This document shows, piece by piece, positions 1 through 11,837 of a DNA stretch of 64,000 bases (positions are counted from its first letter, which is position 1; each line of letters starts with the position of its first letter). Position numbers and translations under genes: made by a program. Source of the stretch: Bradyrhizobium arachidis (GTDB lineage: Bacteria; Pseudomonadota; Alphaproteobacteria; Rhizobiales; Xanthobacteraceae); assembly GCF_015291705.1 (NCBI RefSeq), contig NZ_CP030050.1:620001-684000 (forward strand), in the 5' to 3' direction. The notes under the pieces were generated by a model that was given only the letters and a program-made list of their open reading frames with translations, ran no database searches and was not told the origin of the DNA.

Positions 1-15
1 CATGAATTCATTGAA

Positions 16-825
16 TTATATGGGACGGGGGCCGCTCTCGACAACCCGGGCAAAGACCAGCACGTCGACCTGGGCCGCTTTGGCGCGGAGCAGGGCCCGC
101 GCGCAGGCGTCCAGCGTCGCACCCGTGGTCAGGACGTCGTCGATCAGGATGATGCGGCGGCCCTGAATCTCGGCCTGATGGTCGCGGGATACCTGGAATG
201 CGCCCTGCACATTGGTGGCGCGCTGGGCTCGCGACAGCCCGATCTGCTGCTCGGTGGCGCGCACCCGGCGCAGCACCTCAGCCCTTACTTTCACCCCGCT
301 CTGCCGCTCGATGATGCGCGCCAGCGCCCCGGACTGGTTGTAGCGGCGGCGCCAGGCCCGCCGCCAATGCAGGGGCACCGGCACCAGCATGTCGGCGCCG
401 GCCAGCAGCTCGCCGCCCGCGCGCGCCATCCAGCGGCCCATGGCCGGCGCCAGATCAGTGCGGTCCTGGTATTTCAGCGCATGCACCAGCGTGCGGGCGA
501 CGTCGTCATAGCGCACGGCGGCTCGCGCCCGCTGGTACGCCGGCGGGCTCGCGATCGCCTCCATCGACAGCATGTCGGGGCCGGGATCATAGACGAAGGG
601 AATGCCGAGCCGCGGACAATAGGGCCGCTCGATGAACGACAGCTTGGCCCAGCACGAAGCGCAAACGCCTTCGCCATCGACCGGTTCGCGGCAGGAGACG
701 CACAGCGTTGGCAGCGCGATGTCGAGCGCAAGCCGGGCCGCCCGCGCCAGCACGTGGCGGCTGGCGGTCCATGCGGCACGCAGTGGTGCGGCGATGGAAC
801 GGGCAGGGGCACTTTCGGCTTCCAT
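16..825 (-). CDS. comF: ComF family phosphoribosyltransferase-like protein
   Basis: A 269-residue protein with the ComF architecture. An N-terminal zinc-ribbon has Cys pairs near residues 42/45 and 55/58 (CVSC, CASC). A C-terminal type I phosphoribosyltransferase fold carries the PRPP-binding loop ILIDDVLTTGAT near residue 226. In naturally competent bacteria ComF acts in uptake of transforming DNA; in most alphaproteobacteria its role is unproven, so the family assignment is firm but the function is not. It faces away from the methyltransferase gene; the spacer holds a GC-rich palindromic repeat. Confidence 0.9.
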   Translation of the reverse strand: MEAESAPARSIAAPLRAAWTASRHVLARAARLALDIALPTLCVSCREPVDGEGVCASCWAKLSFIERPYCPRLGIPFVYDPGPDMLSMEAIASPPAYQRARAAVRYDDVARTLVHALKYQDRTDLAPAMGRWMARAGGELLAGADMLVPVPLHWRRAWRRRYNQSGALARIIERQSGVKVRAEVLRRVRATEQQIGLSRAQRATNVQGAFQVSRDHQAEIQGRRIILIDDVLTTGATLDACARALLRAKAAQVDVLVFARVVESGPRPI

Positions 826-1046
826 GAGGGAAGGCTAGCGCCGAGCGATATTCGGCTCAAGCGGCGGAATTCGGTCTCGTGCCCCGGACGCAGCGCATCG
901 CGCAGTGGTGCGCTGCTGAGCCGGGGCCCAGGAGCTGTGTGCGCAGAAGCATGGGTCCCGGTTCTGCGGAGCGTCACTTCGTGCCGCACCGCGTCCGGGA
1001 CACGAGAGCGATTGCAATGCCCAGCATGATCGGCGTAACCAGCGGC

Positions 1047-1895
1047 ATGGCCCAGACCCCGCAAATCCCGCCCGCCTTGTTCGATCGCGCCTTGCTGCAT
1101 GCACGGCAACGGCGCGCGCAGGCGCAGGGCGGGGTCACATTCCTGCTCGATCGTGTTGCCGAGGATATGTCCGACCGGTTGGCCGCGGTGATGCGGGAGT
1201 TTCATGCGCCGGTCGATCTCTGGACACCCGGGGAGGGACTCGCGGGGCTGCGGGCGCGGCTTCCTTCCATCGAGCGGATCGCGCTCGATGCGGCGGGCGC
1301 AGAGAAATTGCCCTTCGCGCCGGAAAGTCTCGATCTCGTCGTCTCTGCACTGGCGCTGCAATTCGTCAACGATCTGCCGGGCGTGCTGGCGCAAATCCGC
1401 CGCGCGCTGAAGCCGGACGGGTTGCTGCTCGCCGCGATGATCGGCGGCGACAGCCTGACCGAGCTGCGCCAAGCCTTTGCCGCGGCGGAAGCCGAATGCG
1501 AGGGCGGTGTCTCCCCGCGCGTGGCGCCGTTCGCTGATCTTCGCGACATCGGCGCGCTGTTGCAGCGGGCCGGCTTTGCGCTGCCGGTGACCGATGTCGA
1601 CCGCGTCGTGGTGCGCTATGGCAATGCGTTCGCGCTGATGCAGGACCTGCGCCGCATGGGCGCGGCCAATGTGCTGATCGAGCGCCGCCGCGCGCCGAGC
1701 CGTCGCGCCACGCTGCTGCGGATGGCCGAAATCTACGCCGAGCGCTTCGCCGATGCCGACGGCCGCATTCGCGCGACATTCGACATCATCTGGCTGTCCG
1801 GCTGGGCCCCGCATGCGAGCCAGCAGCAGCCGCTCAAGCCGGGATCGGCGAAAGCGAGTCTGGCGGAGGCGGTGAAGAAGGCGGGGGAGACGTAA
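1047..1895 (+). CDS. SAM-dependent methyltransferase, NDUFAF5/BioC-like
   Basis: The frame is open from 879, but residues before MAQTPQIPPALFDRALL are repeat-derived and low quality, so the start is placed at 1047 (other ATGs at 1017 and 1026). The 282-residue protein has a methyltransferase-11 style core: a post-II stretch LDLVVSALALQFVNDLPG and a motif like RALKPDGLLLAAMIGG. The glycine-rich SAM motif I looks degenerate (PVDLWTPGEGLAGL), which is odd. Relatives next to comF in alphaproteobacteria resemble mitochondrial NDUFAF5, a complex I assembly hydroxylase; that link is inference. Confidence 0.8.
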   Translation: MAQTPQIPPALFDRALLHARQRRAQAQGGVTFLLDRVAEDMSDRLAAVMREFHAPVDLWTPGEGLAGLRARLPSIERIALDAAGAEKLPFAPESLDLVVSALALQFVNDLPGVLAQIRRALKPDGLLLAAMIGGDSLTELRQAFAAAEAECEGGVSPRVAPFADLRDIGALLQRAGFALPVTDVDRVVVRYGNAFALMQDLRRMGAANVLIERRRAPSRRATLLRMAEIYAERFADADGRIRATFDIIWLSGWAPHASQQQPLKPGSAKASLAEAVKKAGET

Positions 1896-1907
1896 GCTCT
1901 CTCCTTC

Positions 1908-1990
1908 GTCATGGCCGGGCTTGACCCGGCCATCCACGCCTTTCAACTCGACACAAAGATCGTGGATGCCCGGGACAAGCCGGGCATGAC
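1908..1990. repeat. Intergenic REP pair (type A)
   Basis: Two inverted modules, ATGGCCGGGCTTGACCCGG and GGATGCCCGGGACAAGCC, face each other over a short spacer and can fold as one long hairpin. The same layout recurs at 25936-26021 and 39182-39305 in this window, always between genes. Confidence 0.8.
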
Positions 1991-2016
1991 GCCGAGCAAG
2001 TGGCTCGCACTTCAAC

Positions 2017-2427
2017 TCACATCAGCAAATCGATCAAATGCGGGATCAGCGGAATGTCCGCGGGCGGCATCGGGTAGTCGCGCAGTCTGTTGGCGCGGAC
2101 CCAGGCGAGGTTCTGGCCTTCGCGTGCGGTGACCAGCCCTTCCCAGCGCCGGCAGATGTAGAGCGGCATGAGGAGGTGAAACGTCTCGTAGCCGTAGCTC
2201 GCAAACGTCAGCGGGGCCAGGCACGGTTCGGCGACGGTGATGCCGAGCTCCTCATGGAGCTCGCGGATCAGGCTCTGCTCCGGCCGTTCGCCGGGCTCGA
2301 GCTTGCCGCCGGGGAATTCCCAGAGGCCCGCCAGCGCCTTGCCCTCGGGACGCTGTGCGATCAGCACGCGCTTGTCCGTGTCGACCAGCGCGCAGGCCAC
2401 CACCAGTGTCAGTTTGAGATCGGCCAT
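2017..2427 (-). CDS. mutT: MutT-type Nudix hydrolase, probable 8-oxo-dGTP diphosphatase
   Basis: The 136-residue protein carries a full Nudix box at residues 41-63 (GKLEPGERPEQSLI then RELHEELGI), with all catalytic glutamates. An early motif ALAGLWEFPGG is typical of MutT, which hydrolyses oxidised dGTP to prevent A:T to C:G transversions. The frame is open upstream to 2664, but homology-like sequence begins at MADLKLTLVVACALV, so the start is 2427. The upstream part overlaps the promoter region of the divergent TadG-like gene. Confidence 0.92.
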   Translation of the reverse strand: MADLKLTLVVACALVDTDKRVLIAQRPEGKALAGLWEFPGGKLEPGERPEQSLIRELHEELGITVAEPCLAPLTFASYGYETFHLLMPLYICRRWEGLVTAREGQNLAWVRANRLRDYPMPPADIPLIPHLIDLLM

Positions 2428-2566
2428 GCCAAAAATATTGCTCGTTGAAGATGATCCGTAACGGTTCGTTAACTGCGTCGCGGCCGCATTTCCGGGAACC
2501 CCATAAGTCATATTTAATCGTCGGTTCCTAGGGTGGGAACTCCTAAAACCACTCTGGACCCGAGCT

Positions 2567-3925
2567 ATGCGCGCTGCGTTTCCCACTCTCTTATGCCATT
2601 TCGTCCGCGACCGGCGTGGCAACATCGCGGTGATCTTCGCGCTGGCCTGCGTTCCCCTGATCACGGTGGTCGGCTGCGCGGTCGATTACTCGCGCGCGAC
2701 GCAGATCCGGTCCAAGCTTCAGGCTGCGGCCGATGCCGCCAGCGTCGGCTCGATCGCCAAGGCCTCGCCGGCGTTTGCCGCCGCGGGCACGATGACCTCG
2801 GATGGCTCGATCGCGGTGGGCGTCACCGACGCGCAGAACATCTTCAATGCCAACGTTGCCAATCTGACCGGCTATACGCCCGGCACCGTCACGCCGACCG
2901 TGGTCAAGAGCGGCTCGACCGTCACCTCGACTGTCACGTTCAGCGCCACCGTCAACACCATGTTCCTCGGTGTGATCGGCAAGACCTCGCTGGCCCTCAC
3001 CGGCACGTCGACCTCGACGGCCACCATGCCGCTCTATGTCGACTTCTACCTCCTGCTGGACAATTCGCCCTCGATGGGCGTGGCGGCGACGCCGGCGGAC
3101 ATCACGAATATGCAGGCAAGGACAGGTGGATGCGCATTCGCGTGTCACGACACCACCAAGGCGGCCGGCACAAGCAACTACGACATTGCCAAAGCAAATG
3201 GCATCACGACCCGAATCGACGTGGTGCGCCAGGCGAGCGCGAACTTGATGGACACAGCCAGGAACACGCAGACTTACACGAACCAGTTCAGAATGGCGAT
3301 CTACGATTTCGGCGGTGCGTCAGCGACGATCGGATTGAGAAATCTGTTTTCGCTCTCGTCGAGCCTGACATCCGCCAAGACCGCGGCGGGAGGCATCGAC
3401 CTGATGGCGGTGGCCGGTCAGAATGACGCGTATACTGCCGACAAGGATACGCCCTTCACCACCATTTTTCCTGCGATCAATAACGAAATCGCCTCGCCGG
3501 GACCCGGCACATCCGCCTCACCGCTGAAATATCTGTTCCTTGTATCGGATGGCGTCGCCGACGAGACCAACTCGGGCAAGACGATGTGTAGCGTCTCATC
3601 CGCTGCGTATCCACTTTACACCCCAACAAACCGCTGTCAGTCGCCGATCAATCCGGCGCTCTGCAAGACTCTCAAGGACCGGGGTATCAAGATCGCGGTG
3701 CTGTACACAACATATCAACCCCCGACCGACAGTTGGTACAGCACATGGATCGCCCCCTTCAACGCCGGGACGTGGGGGCCGTCTCCGAACAGCAAGATCG
3801 CGCAGAACATGCAGGCCTGCGCCTCGCCGGGCCTCTATTTCGAGGTGAGCCCGACCCAAGGCATCTCGGATGCGATGAACGCGCTGTTCAAGAAGGCCGT
3901 CGCCGACGCGCGGATTTCGGGGTGA
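2567..3925 (+). CDS. TadG-like pilus assembly protein with von Willebrand A domain
   Basis: A 452-residue protein. The N-terminus RDRRGNIAVIFALACVPL is the TadE/TadG class III prepilin-like signal with a single membrane helix at about residues 18-38. A vWA domain follows, with MIDAS motif DNSPS near residue 165 and a later LFLVSDGVADE. TadG proteins belong to Flp/Tad pilus secretion systems. No other tad gene lies nearby, so it is an orphan here. The ribosome-binding site is weak. Confidence 0.85.
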   Translation: MRAAFPTLLCHFVRDRRGNIAVIFALACVPLITVVGCAVDYSRATQIRSKLQAAADAASVGSIAKASPAFAAAGTMTSDGSIAVGVTDAQNIFNANVANLTGYTPGTVTPTVVKSGSTVTSTVTFSATVNTMFLGVIGKTSLALTGTSTSTATMPLYVDFYLLLDNSPSMGVAATPADITNMQARTGGCAFACHDTTKAAGTSNYDIAKANGITTRIDVVRQASANLMDTARNTQTYTNQFRMAIYDFGGASATIGLRNLFSLSSSLTSAKTAAGGIDLMAVAGQNDAYTADKDTPFTTIFPAINNEIASPGPGTSASPLKYLFLVSDGVADETNSGKTMCSVSSAAYPLYTPTNRCQSPINPALCKTLKDRGIKIAVLYTTYQPPTDSWYSTWIAPFNAGTWGPSPNSKIAQNMQACASPGLYFEVSPTQGISDAMNALFKKAVADARISG

Positions 3926-3935
3926 GACTTGTTCA

Positions 3936-4078
3936 CCTCTCCCCGCTTGCGGGGAGAGGTCGGAATTCGCGCGTAGCGCGGATTCCGGGTGAGGGGGTAC
4001 AGGTCCCTCGACGATCTCACGTGTGGAGAGAGGCCCCTCACCCCAACCCTCTCCGCGTAAGCACGGGGAGAGGGAGAA
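3936..4078. repeat. Intergenic palindromic repeat (CTCTCCCC type)
   Basis: Opens with the hairpin CTCTCCCCGCTTGCGGGGAG and closes with an inverted counterpart near 4030-4078 (CCCTCTCCGCG, ACGGGGAGAGGG). It fills the gap between the convergent TadG-like and argJ genes and could act as a bidirectional stop for transcription. This sequence family is common between genes in rhizobia. Confidence 0.75.
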
Positions 4079-4081
4079 GAC

Positions 4082-5323
4082 TCAAGACCTGTAATCCCCG
4101 TTGATCGCCACATACTCCTTCGTGAGATCGCAGGTCATGACGCGGTCGCGGCCCTTGCCGAGGCCGAGCGAGACCTTGATCGCGATCTCCGGCGCCTTCA
4201 TCGCTTCCGACACCTGGGCCTCGTCATAGTCGGGATCGCGTGCGCCGCTCTTGGCGACGCGGATGCCGTTGAAAGAGATCGAGAGCTTGTCGCGGTCGGC
4301 GGGCTCGCCGGCCTTGCCGACTGCCATCACCACGCGGCCCCAATTGGCGTCCTCGCCGGCGATCGCGGTCTTGACCAGCGGCGAGTTGGCGATCGACATC
4401 GCGATCTTGCGCGCGGACGCCTTGGTCTTGGCGCCTTCGACGGTGATCTCGACCAGCTTGCGCGCGCCTTCGCCGTCGCGGGCGACCTGTTCGGACAGGT
4501 TGGCGAGGATCTGGTTGAACGCCTTGACGAACGCCCTCAGGCGCGGATCGCTGGCGCGGCTGATCTTTGGCGCGCCGTGCGCGGCGGCAGCGCCGGTGGC
4601 GAACGCCAGCAGCGTGTCTGAGGTCGAGGTGTCGCCGTCGATCGTCACGGCGTTGAACGTGTCCTCGACACCGGCCTTGAGCAGCGCCTGGAGCGCGGTC
4701 GGCGCGATCGGCGCATCGGTGAAGATAAAGGACAGCATCGTCGCCATGTCGGGCGCGATCATGCCGGCGCCCTTGGCCATGCCGTTGATGGTGACCTTGG
4801 CCTTGCCGAGCTTGACGGTCGCGGTCGCGACCTTGGGGAAGGTGTCGGTGGTCATGATCGCCTTGGCCGCGGCGAGGTAGTCGCCGGGCTCGGCGGTCTC
4901 GGCCAGGCGTCCCAGCACGCCGTCGAACTTGGTCGCGTCGAGCGGCTCGCCGATCACGCCGGTCGAGGCCAGGAAGATCTCACCCTCGCTGCACCCGACC
5001 GCCTTGGCCGCGATCTTGGCGGTCAGCGCGGTGGAGGCGCGGCCGGTCTTGCCGGTGAAGGCGTTGGCATTGCCGGAATTGACGACCAGCGCGCGGGCCT
5101 TGCCGCCCTTGAGTTTGGCGCGGCACCATTCCACCGGCGCCGACGGGCACTTCGACTTGGTGAAGACGCCCGCGACCGCGGTGCCCTTGTCCATCACCGC
5201 CAGCAGCACGTCGGTGCGGTTCTTGTAGCGGATGCCGGCCTCGGCCGTCGCGAGACGGACCCCCGCGATCACGGGCATGTCGGGAACGTTCTTCGGGGCG
5301 AGCGGGGAGACGGTTGAGGACAT
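4082..5323 (-). CDS. argJ: Bifunctional ornithine acetyltransferase / N-acetylglutamate synthase
   Basis: A 413-residue ArgJ. It transfers acetyl from N-acetylornithine to glutamate (arginine biosynthesis, cyclic pathway). The proenzyme self-cleaves before a nucleophilic threonine, seen here as T195 in [14 protein letters not shown]. The SGNANAFTG motif near residue 83 and the C-terminal [13 protein letters not shown] are also typical. The start at 5323 ([10 protein letters not shown]) is chosen because upstream codons are repeat-derived. It lies downstream of the PpiC gene on the same strand and is probably co-transcribed. Confidence 0.97.
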   Translation of the reverse strand: MSSTVSPLAPKNVPDMPVIAGVRLATAEAGIRYKNRTDVLLAVMDKGTAVAGVFTKSKCPSAPVEWCRAKLKGGKARALVVNSGNANAFTGKTGRASTALTAKIAAKAVGCSEGEIFLASTGVIGEPLDATKFDGVLGRLAETAEPGDYLAAAKAIMTTDTFPKVATATVKLGKAKVTINGMAKGAGMIAPDMATMLSFIFTDAPIAPTALQALLKAGVEDTFNAVTIDGDTSTSDTLLAFATGAAAAHGAPKISRASDPRLRAFVKAFNQILANLSEQVARDGEGARKLVEITVEGAKTKASARKIAMSIANSPLVKTAIAGEDANWGRVVMAVGKAGEPADRDKLSISFNGIRVAKSGARDPDYDEAQVSEAMKAPEIAIKVSLGLGKGRDRVMTCDLTKEYVAINGDYRS

Positions 5324-5424
5324 CGGGGCGCCTTGGTGAGGTCTGGATATGCAGATGCCCGGCACGAGGCCGGGCATCACGAAGGCTTAGATACTCTTCA
5401 CGTCACCGAAGTGACAGCGAATTC

Positions 5425-6357
5425 TTACTTCTTGGCGGGCGGAGCCATCTTGCTGTCGGAGGGCTTCGCCGCGTCGGCCGGCTTGGCGTCCGGCTTGGCA
5501 TCCTTGGAGGCGTCGGCCTGGTCCATCCGCTCGACCTTGGCCTCAGCGCGCAGCTTGGCGACGTAATCGGCCTGAGCCTTGCGGGTGACGTAGTTCTCGA
5601 TCTGGGCCTTGACCTGCTCGAAGTCCGGCGCCTTGCGGTTACGCTTTTCCTCGACCTTGATGATGTGCCAGCCGAACTGCGACTTGACGGGGTCGGAGAT
5701 CTTGCCCGGCTCCAGCGCGAATGCCACGGCCGAGAATTCCGGCACCATCTGCTCCTTGGTGAAGAAGCCGAGGTCGCCGCCGTCGGCGGAGCCCGGATCC
5801 TTGGACTTCTTCTTGGCGAGCTCGGCGAAATCGGCGCCCTTGTCGAGCTCGGCCTTCACCGCCTTGGCCTCGTCCTCGGTCTCGACCAGGATGTGGCGGG
5901 CGCGCACCTCCTGCTCTCCGGTGATCTGCTTGGAGGCCTCCTCATAAACCTTCTTCATGGCGTCCGGGGTGGTTGCGGCCTTGCCCTCGCCCGCGAGCAG
6001 GCTGTCCATCAGCAGGCGGTTGCGGGCGAACGCCAGGCGCTTCTTGAACTCCTCGCTGTCCGCGATCTTCTTGTCCTCGGCGGCCTTGGAGACGATCTTC
6101 ATGTCGATCAGGAACGAAAGGACGTTTTCGTCCTTGGTTGCTGGGTCCATCTGCGCGAGGCTCGGTCCGAGTTCCTCCTCGGCCATGGCGACGTCGCTCT
6201 TCTTGATCTCGGCGCCATTGACCTTCGCCAGCACCGGATCGTCGGCGGCCCGGAGCGGGCCTGCGAACGCCAGGGTCAGCGCCAGAGCGAGGCTGCCAGC
6301 CAGGGCGGAAGCAAGGCGGAAACGCTGGCCGGTGGTTACCGGGAACGAGGTGGTCAT
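5425..6357 (-). CDS. Exported parvulin-type peptidyl-prolyl isomerase
   Basis: 310 residues. A Sec signal peptide ends at about LRA in AFAGPLRAADDP. It is followed by a SurA-like N-domain and a PpiC rotamase domain at about residues 150-245 (RARHILVETEDEA, GGDLGFF, FGWHIIKVEEKR). The C-terminus is a Lys/Ala/Asp-rich tail. It should fold periplasmic proteins. The start at 6357 has an AAGGA ribosome site just upstream. It is divergent from secA and upstream of argJ, a gene order often seen in rhizobia. Confidence 0.93.
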   Translation of the reverse strand: MTTSFPVTTGQRFRLASALAGSLALALTLAFAGPLRAADDPVLAKVNGAEIKKSDVAMAEEELGPSLAQMDPATKDENVLSFLIDMKIVSKAAEDKKIADSEEFKKRLAFARNRLLMDSLLAGEGKAATTPDAMKKVYEEASKQITGEQEVRARHILVETEDEAKAVKAELDKGADFAELAKKKSKDPGSADGGDLGFFTKEQMVPEFSAVAFALEPGKISDPVKSQFGWHIIKVEEKRNRKAPDFEQVKAQIENYVTRKAQADYVAKLRAEAKVERMDQADASKDAKPDAKPADAAKPSDSKMAPPAKK

Positions 6358-6710
6358 GGAAAATCCTTTTGTTGAAGCAGGGGGCTGCTCGAGCGGGGCG
6401 GACACTCGCCCAATTCAGGGGGCCTTTGCAACGCGAAAAGTCTGTCAATTTGATGAATTAGCCGCAATGCGGCCGCCGTTGACAAGGCTCGGACCCGGCC
6501 ATATCTCTGCCCGGTCGCGTCCATGGCGATGGCGTTTATTTTGCTGCGTTTTTGGCCGTTGAACCCTGACTTGCCCAATTCCCACCCATATGGCGGACGA
6601 CCCCCGCAGTCCGGGCTCTGGCGCCATCAGGCGTCACGGTGAGTTGATAGGCAGGCGGGTGACAACCTTTTGGCTGCCACGCGGTTAAATCGCGAACACA
6701 GGAACTGGTC
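6358..6710. other. Divergent promoter region between the isomerase gene and secA
   Basis: 353 bases with no convincing gene or repeat. It must contain both promoters. An AGGA ribosome site lies about 9 bases before the secA ATG. I could not identify -35/-10 boxes with confidence. Confidence 0.5.
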
Positions 6711-9551
<2,841 letters not shown>

Positions 9552-9577
9552 CTGCTAGCTGCGTTATCGAGCGCGCA

Positions 9578-9600
9578 TGAGGCGCGAAGTTCGCGCCTCA
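9578..9600 (+). terminator. Possible secA terminator hairpin
   Basis: A perfect 11-bp inverted repeat with a one-base centre (TGAGGCGCGAA / TTCGCGCCTCA) 26 bases after the secA stop. No clear T-run follows, so intrinsic termination is uncertain. Confidence 0.45.
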
Positions 9601-9686
9601 ATTCCCGCTGTCGTCGCCCGGCTTGACCGGGCGACCCGGTACGCGGCGGCGTCAGCTATGTGCGATTGCGCTGCTGCACATTCCGC

Positions 9687-9828
9687 CGTCGTCCCGGCGA
9701 ACGCCGGGATCCATACCGCGGAATCTATCGAAGGTGCGCAGTCGTCGTACCGCGCGAGGAAGCGTAACTACTAATCTTTGAAACAACCACGTCCTGTGGT
9801 TATGGGTCCCGGCGTTCGCCGGGACAAC
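9687..9828. repeat. Long intergenic inverted repeat (type B copy 1)
   Basis: Two inverted ends, GTCGTCCCGGCGAACGCCGG and GGCGTTCGCCGGGACAACAG, separated by about 100 bases. It belongs to the family also seen at 21345, 27113, 29729, 39748 and, split by an insertion sequence, at 37337. A type A half module lies just before it at about 9615-9641, so most of the 9552-9874 gap is repeat sequence. Confidence 0.75.
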
Positions 9829-9874
9829 AGTCTTCGCTTGGTTGGCTACGTCGCAACTTGGCGATACGCGCCCT

Positions 9875-10342
9875 TCAATTCGAACTATCGATCAAGCTCT
9901 CCAGCAGCCGCTTCAATTCGCTCGTCGACTTGTCGCCGTAGCTCTCGAGGATGTGCTCCTCCTGATCAACCGCGAGCGAGTTGAGCTTCTTGCACAGCAC
10001 CTTGCCGCGGTCGGAGATGAACATCAGCACCTTGCGGCGATCGTTCGGGTCCTGCACGCGATAGACCAGCGTGTCGGAGACCATGCGGTCGATCATCTTG
10101 GTCAGCGTCGGATGGTTGAGCAGCACGGCATCGGCGAGCTCGCCCATCGAATGGCCGTTGCCATCCGACAGCACTTTCAGGATGCGCCACTGCTCCACTG
10201 GCACGCCTTCCTTGCTCAACCGCAGTTCGAGCTGCCGGTTGATCTCCCGGTTGGCTTGCGCGAGCAGGTAAGCGAGGTGTTCGGTGATCGGGGAGTTTTC
10301 TTTCGACGGTTTTGCCACGGCTAAGACTTCGTCTTGACCCAA
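9875..10342 (-). CDS. MarR family transcriptional regulator
   Basis: A 155-residue protein, if TTG 10342 is the start; GTG 10318 (VAKPSKENSP) is as plausible. A winged helix core is visible: VPVEQWRILKVLSDGNGHSM, then NHPTLTKMIDRMVSDTLVYR and the wing DPNDRRKVLMFIS. MarR proteins repress nearby genes and release DNA on binding a small ligand. It is divergent from the amide-uptake block, with an AT-rich palindrome between, so it probably controls that block. Confidence 0.92.
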   Translation of the reverse strand: MGQDEVLAVAKPSKENSPITEHLAYLLAQANREINRQLELRLSKEGVPVEQWRILKVLSDGNGHSMGELADAVLLNHPTLTKMIDRMVSDTLVYRVQDPNDRRKVLMFISDRGKVLCKKLNSLAVDQEEHILESYGDKSTSELKRLLESLIDSSN

Positions 10343-10391
10343 ATGAGTGAATGTCTTGCAATCAATGCTGCATCTATATGCACTTCAATTG

Positions 10392-10403
10392 TTGAATATT
10401 CAA
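10392..10403. promoter_or_regulatory. Candidate MarR operator
   Basis: A perfect 12-bp palindrome TTGAATATTCAA inside an unusually AT-rich stretch between the divergent MarR gene and the AmiC-like gene. Size and symmetry fit a MarR dimer site; binding is inferred. Confidence 0.5.
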
Positions 10404-10497
10404 TATTTTCAAAATAGGATGATTGCCCAACAAAAGGGCGGAAGCCGCGGCCGCCCGAAGAACGTGCTTTCAGGTCTGGTCCCAGACAGGAGTTGGC

Positions 10498-11682
10498 GTG
10501 CGCGCGACGGTAAACTTCCCGGCTCACGGCGGCCCGGCGTTGCCGCCGTCCTTGCTGTTCAGGAATCTGTCGTCATCGGCGGCCGAGGGTGCGTTGTCGC
10601 CCAGCGATCACGCGTTTCTCAGGCGACGCCGCGCCAACAAGCTGCGCATCGGCGGCTTCCTCTGCTGCACCGGCTCGCCCGGAGTGTGGGGGCCTTGTGC
10701 GACCAACAGCGCGCAGCTCGCCGTCGCCGAGATCAACAAGCGCGGCGGCATTCTCGGCCGCGAGCTCGAGCTGTCGATCTATGACGCCGGCGGGCCGCTC
10801 GACGAGGTCCTGAACCGGGCCGAGCAGGCGATCGCGTTCGACGAGATCGATCTCATCGTGGGCTTGCACACCAGCGCGGTCCGCGTCGCCTTGCGCGACA
10901 TCACCACGCGGCATCGCATCCCCTACATCTACACGCCGGTCTATGAAGGCGGCGAGCGCACGCCGGGCGTGATGGCGATCGGCGAGACGCCGCGCTGGCA
11001 GAGCCGGCCATCGATCCACTGGCTGGCGGATGTCAAGAAAGCAAAGCGCTGGTACCTGATCGGCAGCGATTATGTCTGGCCCTGGCAATCGCACCGTGCG
11101 GTGAAGAACTACATCAGGGAAACCGGCGGCCACGTCGTCGGCGAGGAGTTCGTTCCACTCGGCGAGGACAATCACGAGCCGCATCTGGCGCGCATTCGCG
11201 CCGCGCGGCCTGACGTGGTGCTGATCTCGCTGATCGGCACCGACAGCAGCACCTTCAATCGCGCCTTCGGCGAATGCGGCCTGGGCGCCACCACGCTGCG
11301 GCTTGCGGGAGCCATGGACGAGACGGTGCTGCTCGGCATCGGCGCCGACAACAGCGAGAACATGTTCTGCGCCTCGGGCTATTTCACCGGCACCGGCGCG
11401 CGCGCCAATGACGACTTCCAGAGCCGCTATCGCGCGATGTTCGGGCCGAATGCGCCGCCGATCGGTTCGGTCGGGCAGTCCGGGTACGAGGGCCTGCGCT
11501 TTCTCGAAGCGGTCGCCAACAAGGCCGGCTCATTGGCGATGGGTCCGATGCTGGCAGCCGGCCGCAATATCGTCTACGGCGGCGCCCGCGGGCAGGTCAC
11601 CGTCCGCAACGGGCACGTGCGGATGCCGATGCATCTCGCCGAGGCCGATGGTCTCGACTTCAAGCTGATCAAGCCGATCTGA
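10498..11682 (+). CDS. AmiC/FmdD-like substrate-binding protein without signal peptide
   Basis: A Peripla_BP_5-type ligand-binding protein resembling Pseudomonas AmiC, the cytosolic amide sensor: LRIGGFLCCTGSPG, then VGLHTSAVRVALRD, IPYIYTPVYEGGE and RWYLIGSDYVWPWQS. The frame opens at 10423, but GTG 10498 is preceded by CAGGAG at good spacing and is preferred (394 residues). No Sec, Tat or lipoprotein signal is visible in the first 50 residues, unlike the second binding protein at 14249. It is probably a cytoplasmic sensor rather than a transporter component; that is inference. Confidence 0.82.
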   Translation: MRATVNFPAHGGPALPPSLLFRNLSSSAAEGALSPSDHAFLRRRRANKLRIGGFLCCTGSPGVWGPCATNSAQLAVAEINKRGGILGRELELSIYDAGGPLDEVLNRAEQAIAFDEIDLIVGLHTSAVRVALRDITTRHRIPYIYTPVYEGGERTPGVMAIGETPRWQSRPSIHWLADVKKAKRWYLIGSDYVWPWQSHRAVKNYIRETGGHVVGEEFVPLGEDNHEPHLARIRAARPDVVLISLIGTDSSTFNRAFGECGLGATTLRLAGAMDETVLLGIGADNSENMFCASGYFTGTGARANDDFQSRYRAMFGPNAPPIGSVGQSGYEGLRFLEAVANKAGSLAMGPMLAAGRNIVYGGARGQVTVRNGHVRMPMHLAEADGLDFKLIKPI

Positions 11683-11837
11683 CTCGCGCGACAATCCGCG
11701 GGGCACACACCGGCAAAATAATACTTGAAAAGGAAAATATTTCCGTTTTGAATGTTTTGGCGAGGCCGGTGGTGCGTGCGTCGCGCCGGGGGCGACCGCG
11801 CCCCAACGTTCGTTGCAAGAAACTTCAGGAGAGCGCC

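Noticed and set aside
2567..3925. Start of a Tad pilus locus
   Set aside because: Only a TadG-like gene is present; mutT and argJ flank it, with no cpaA-F or tadB/C.
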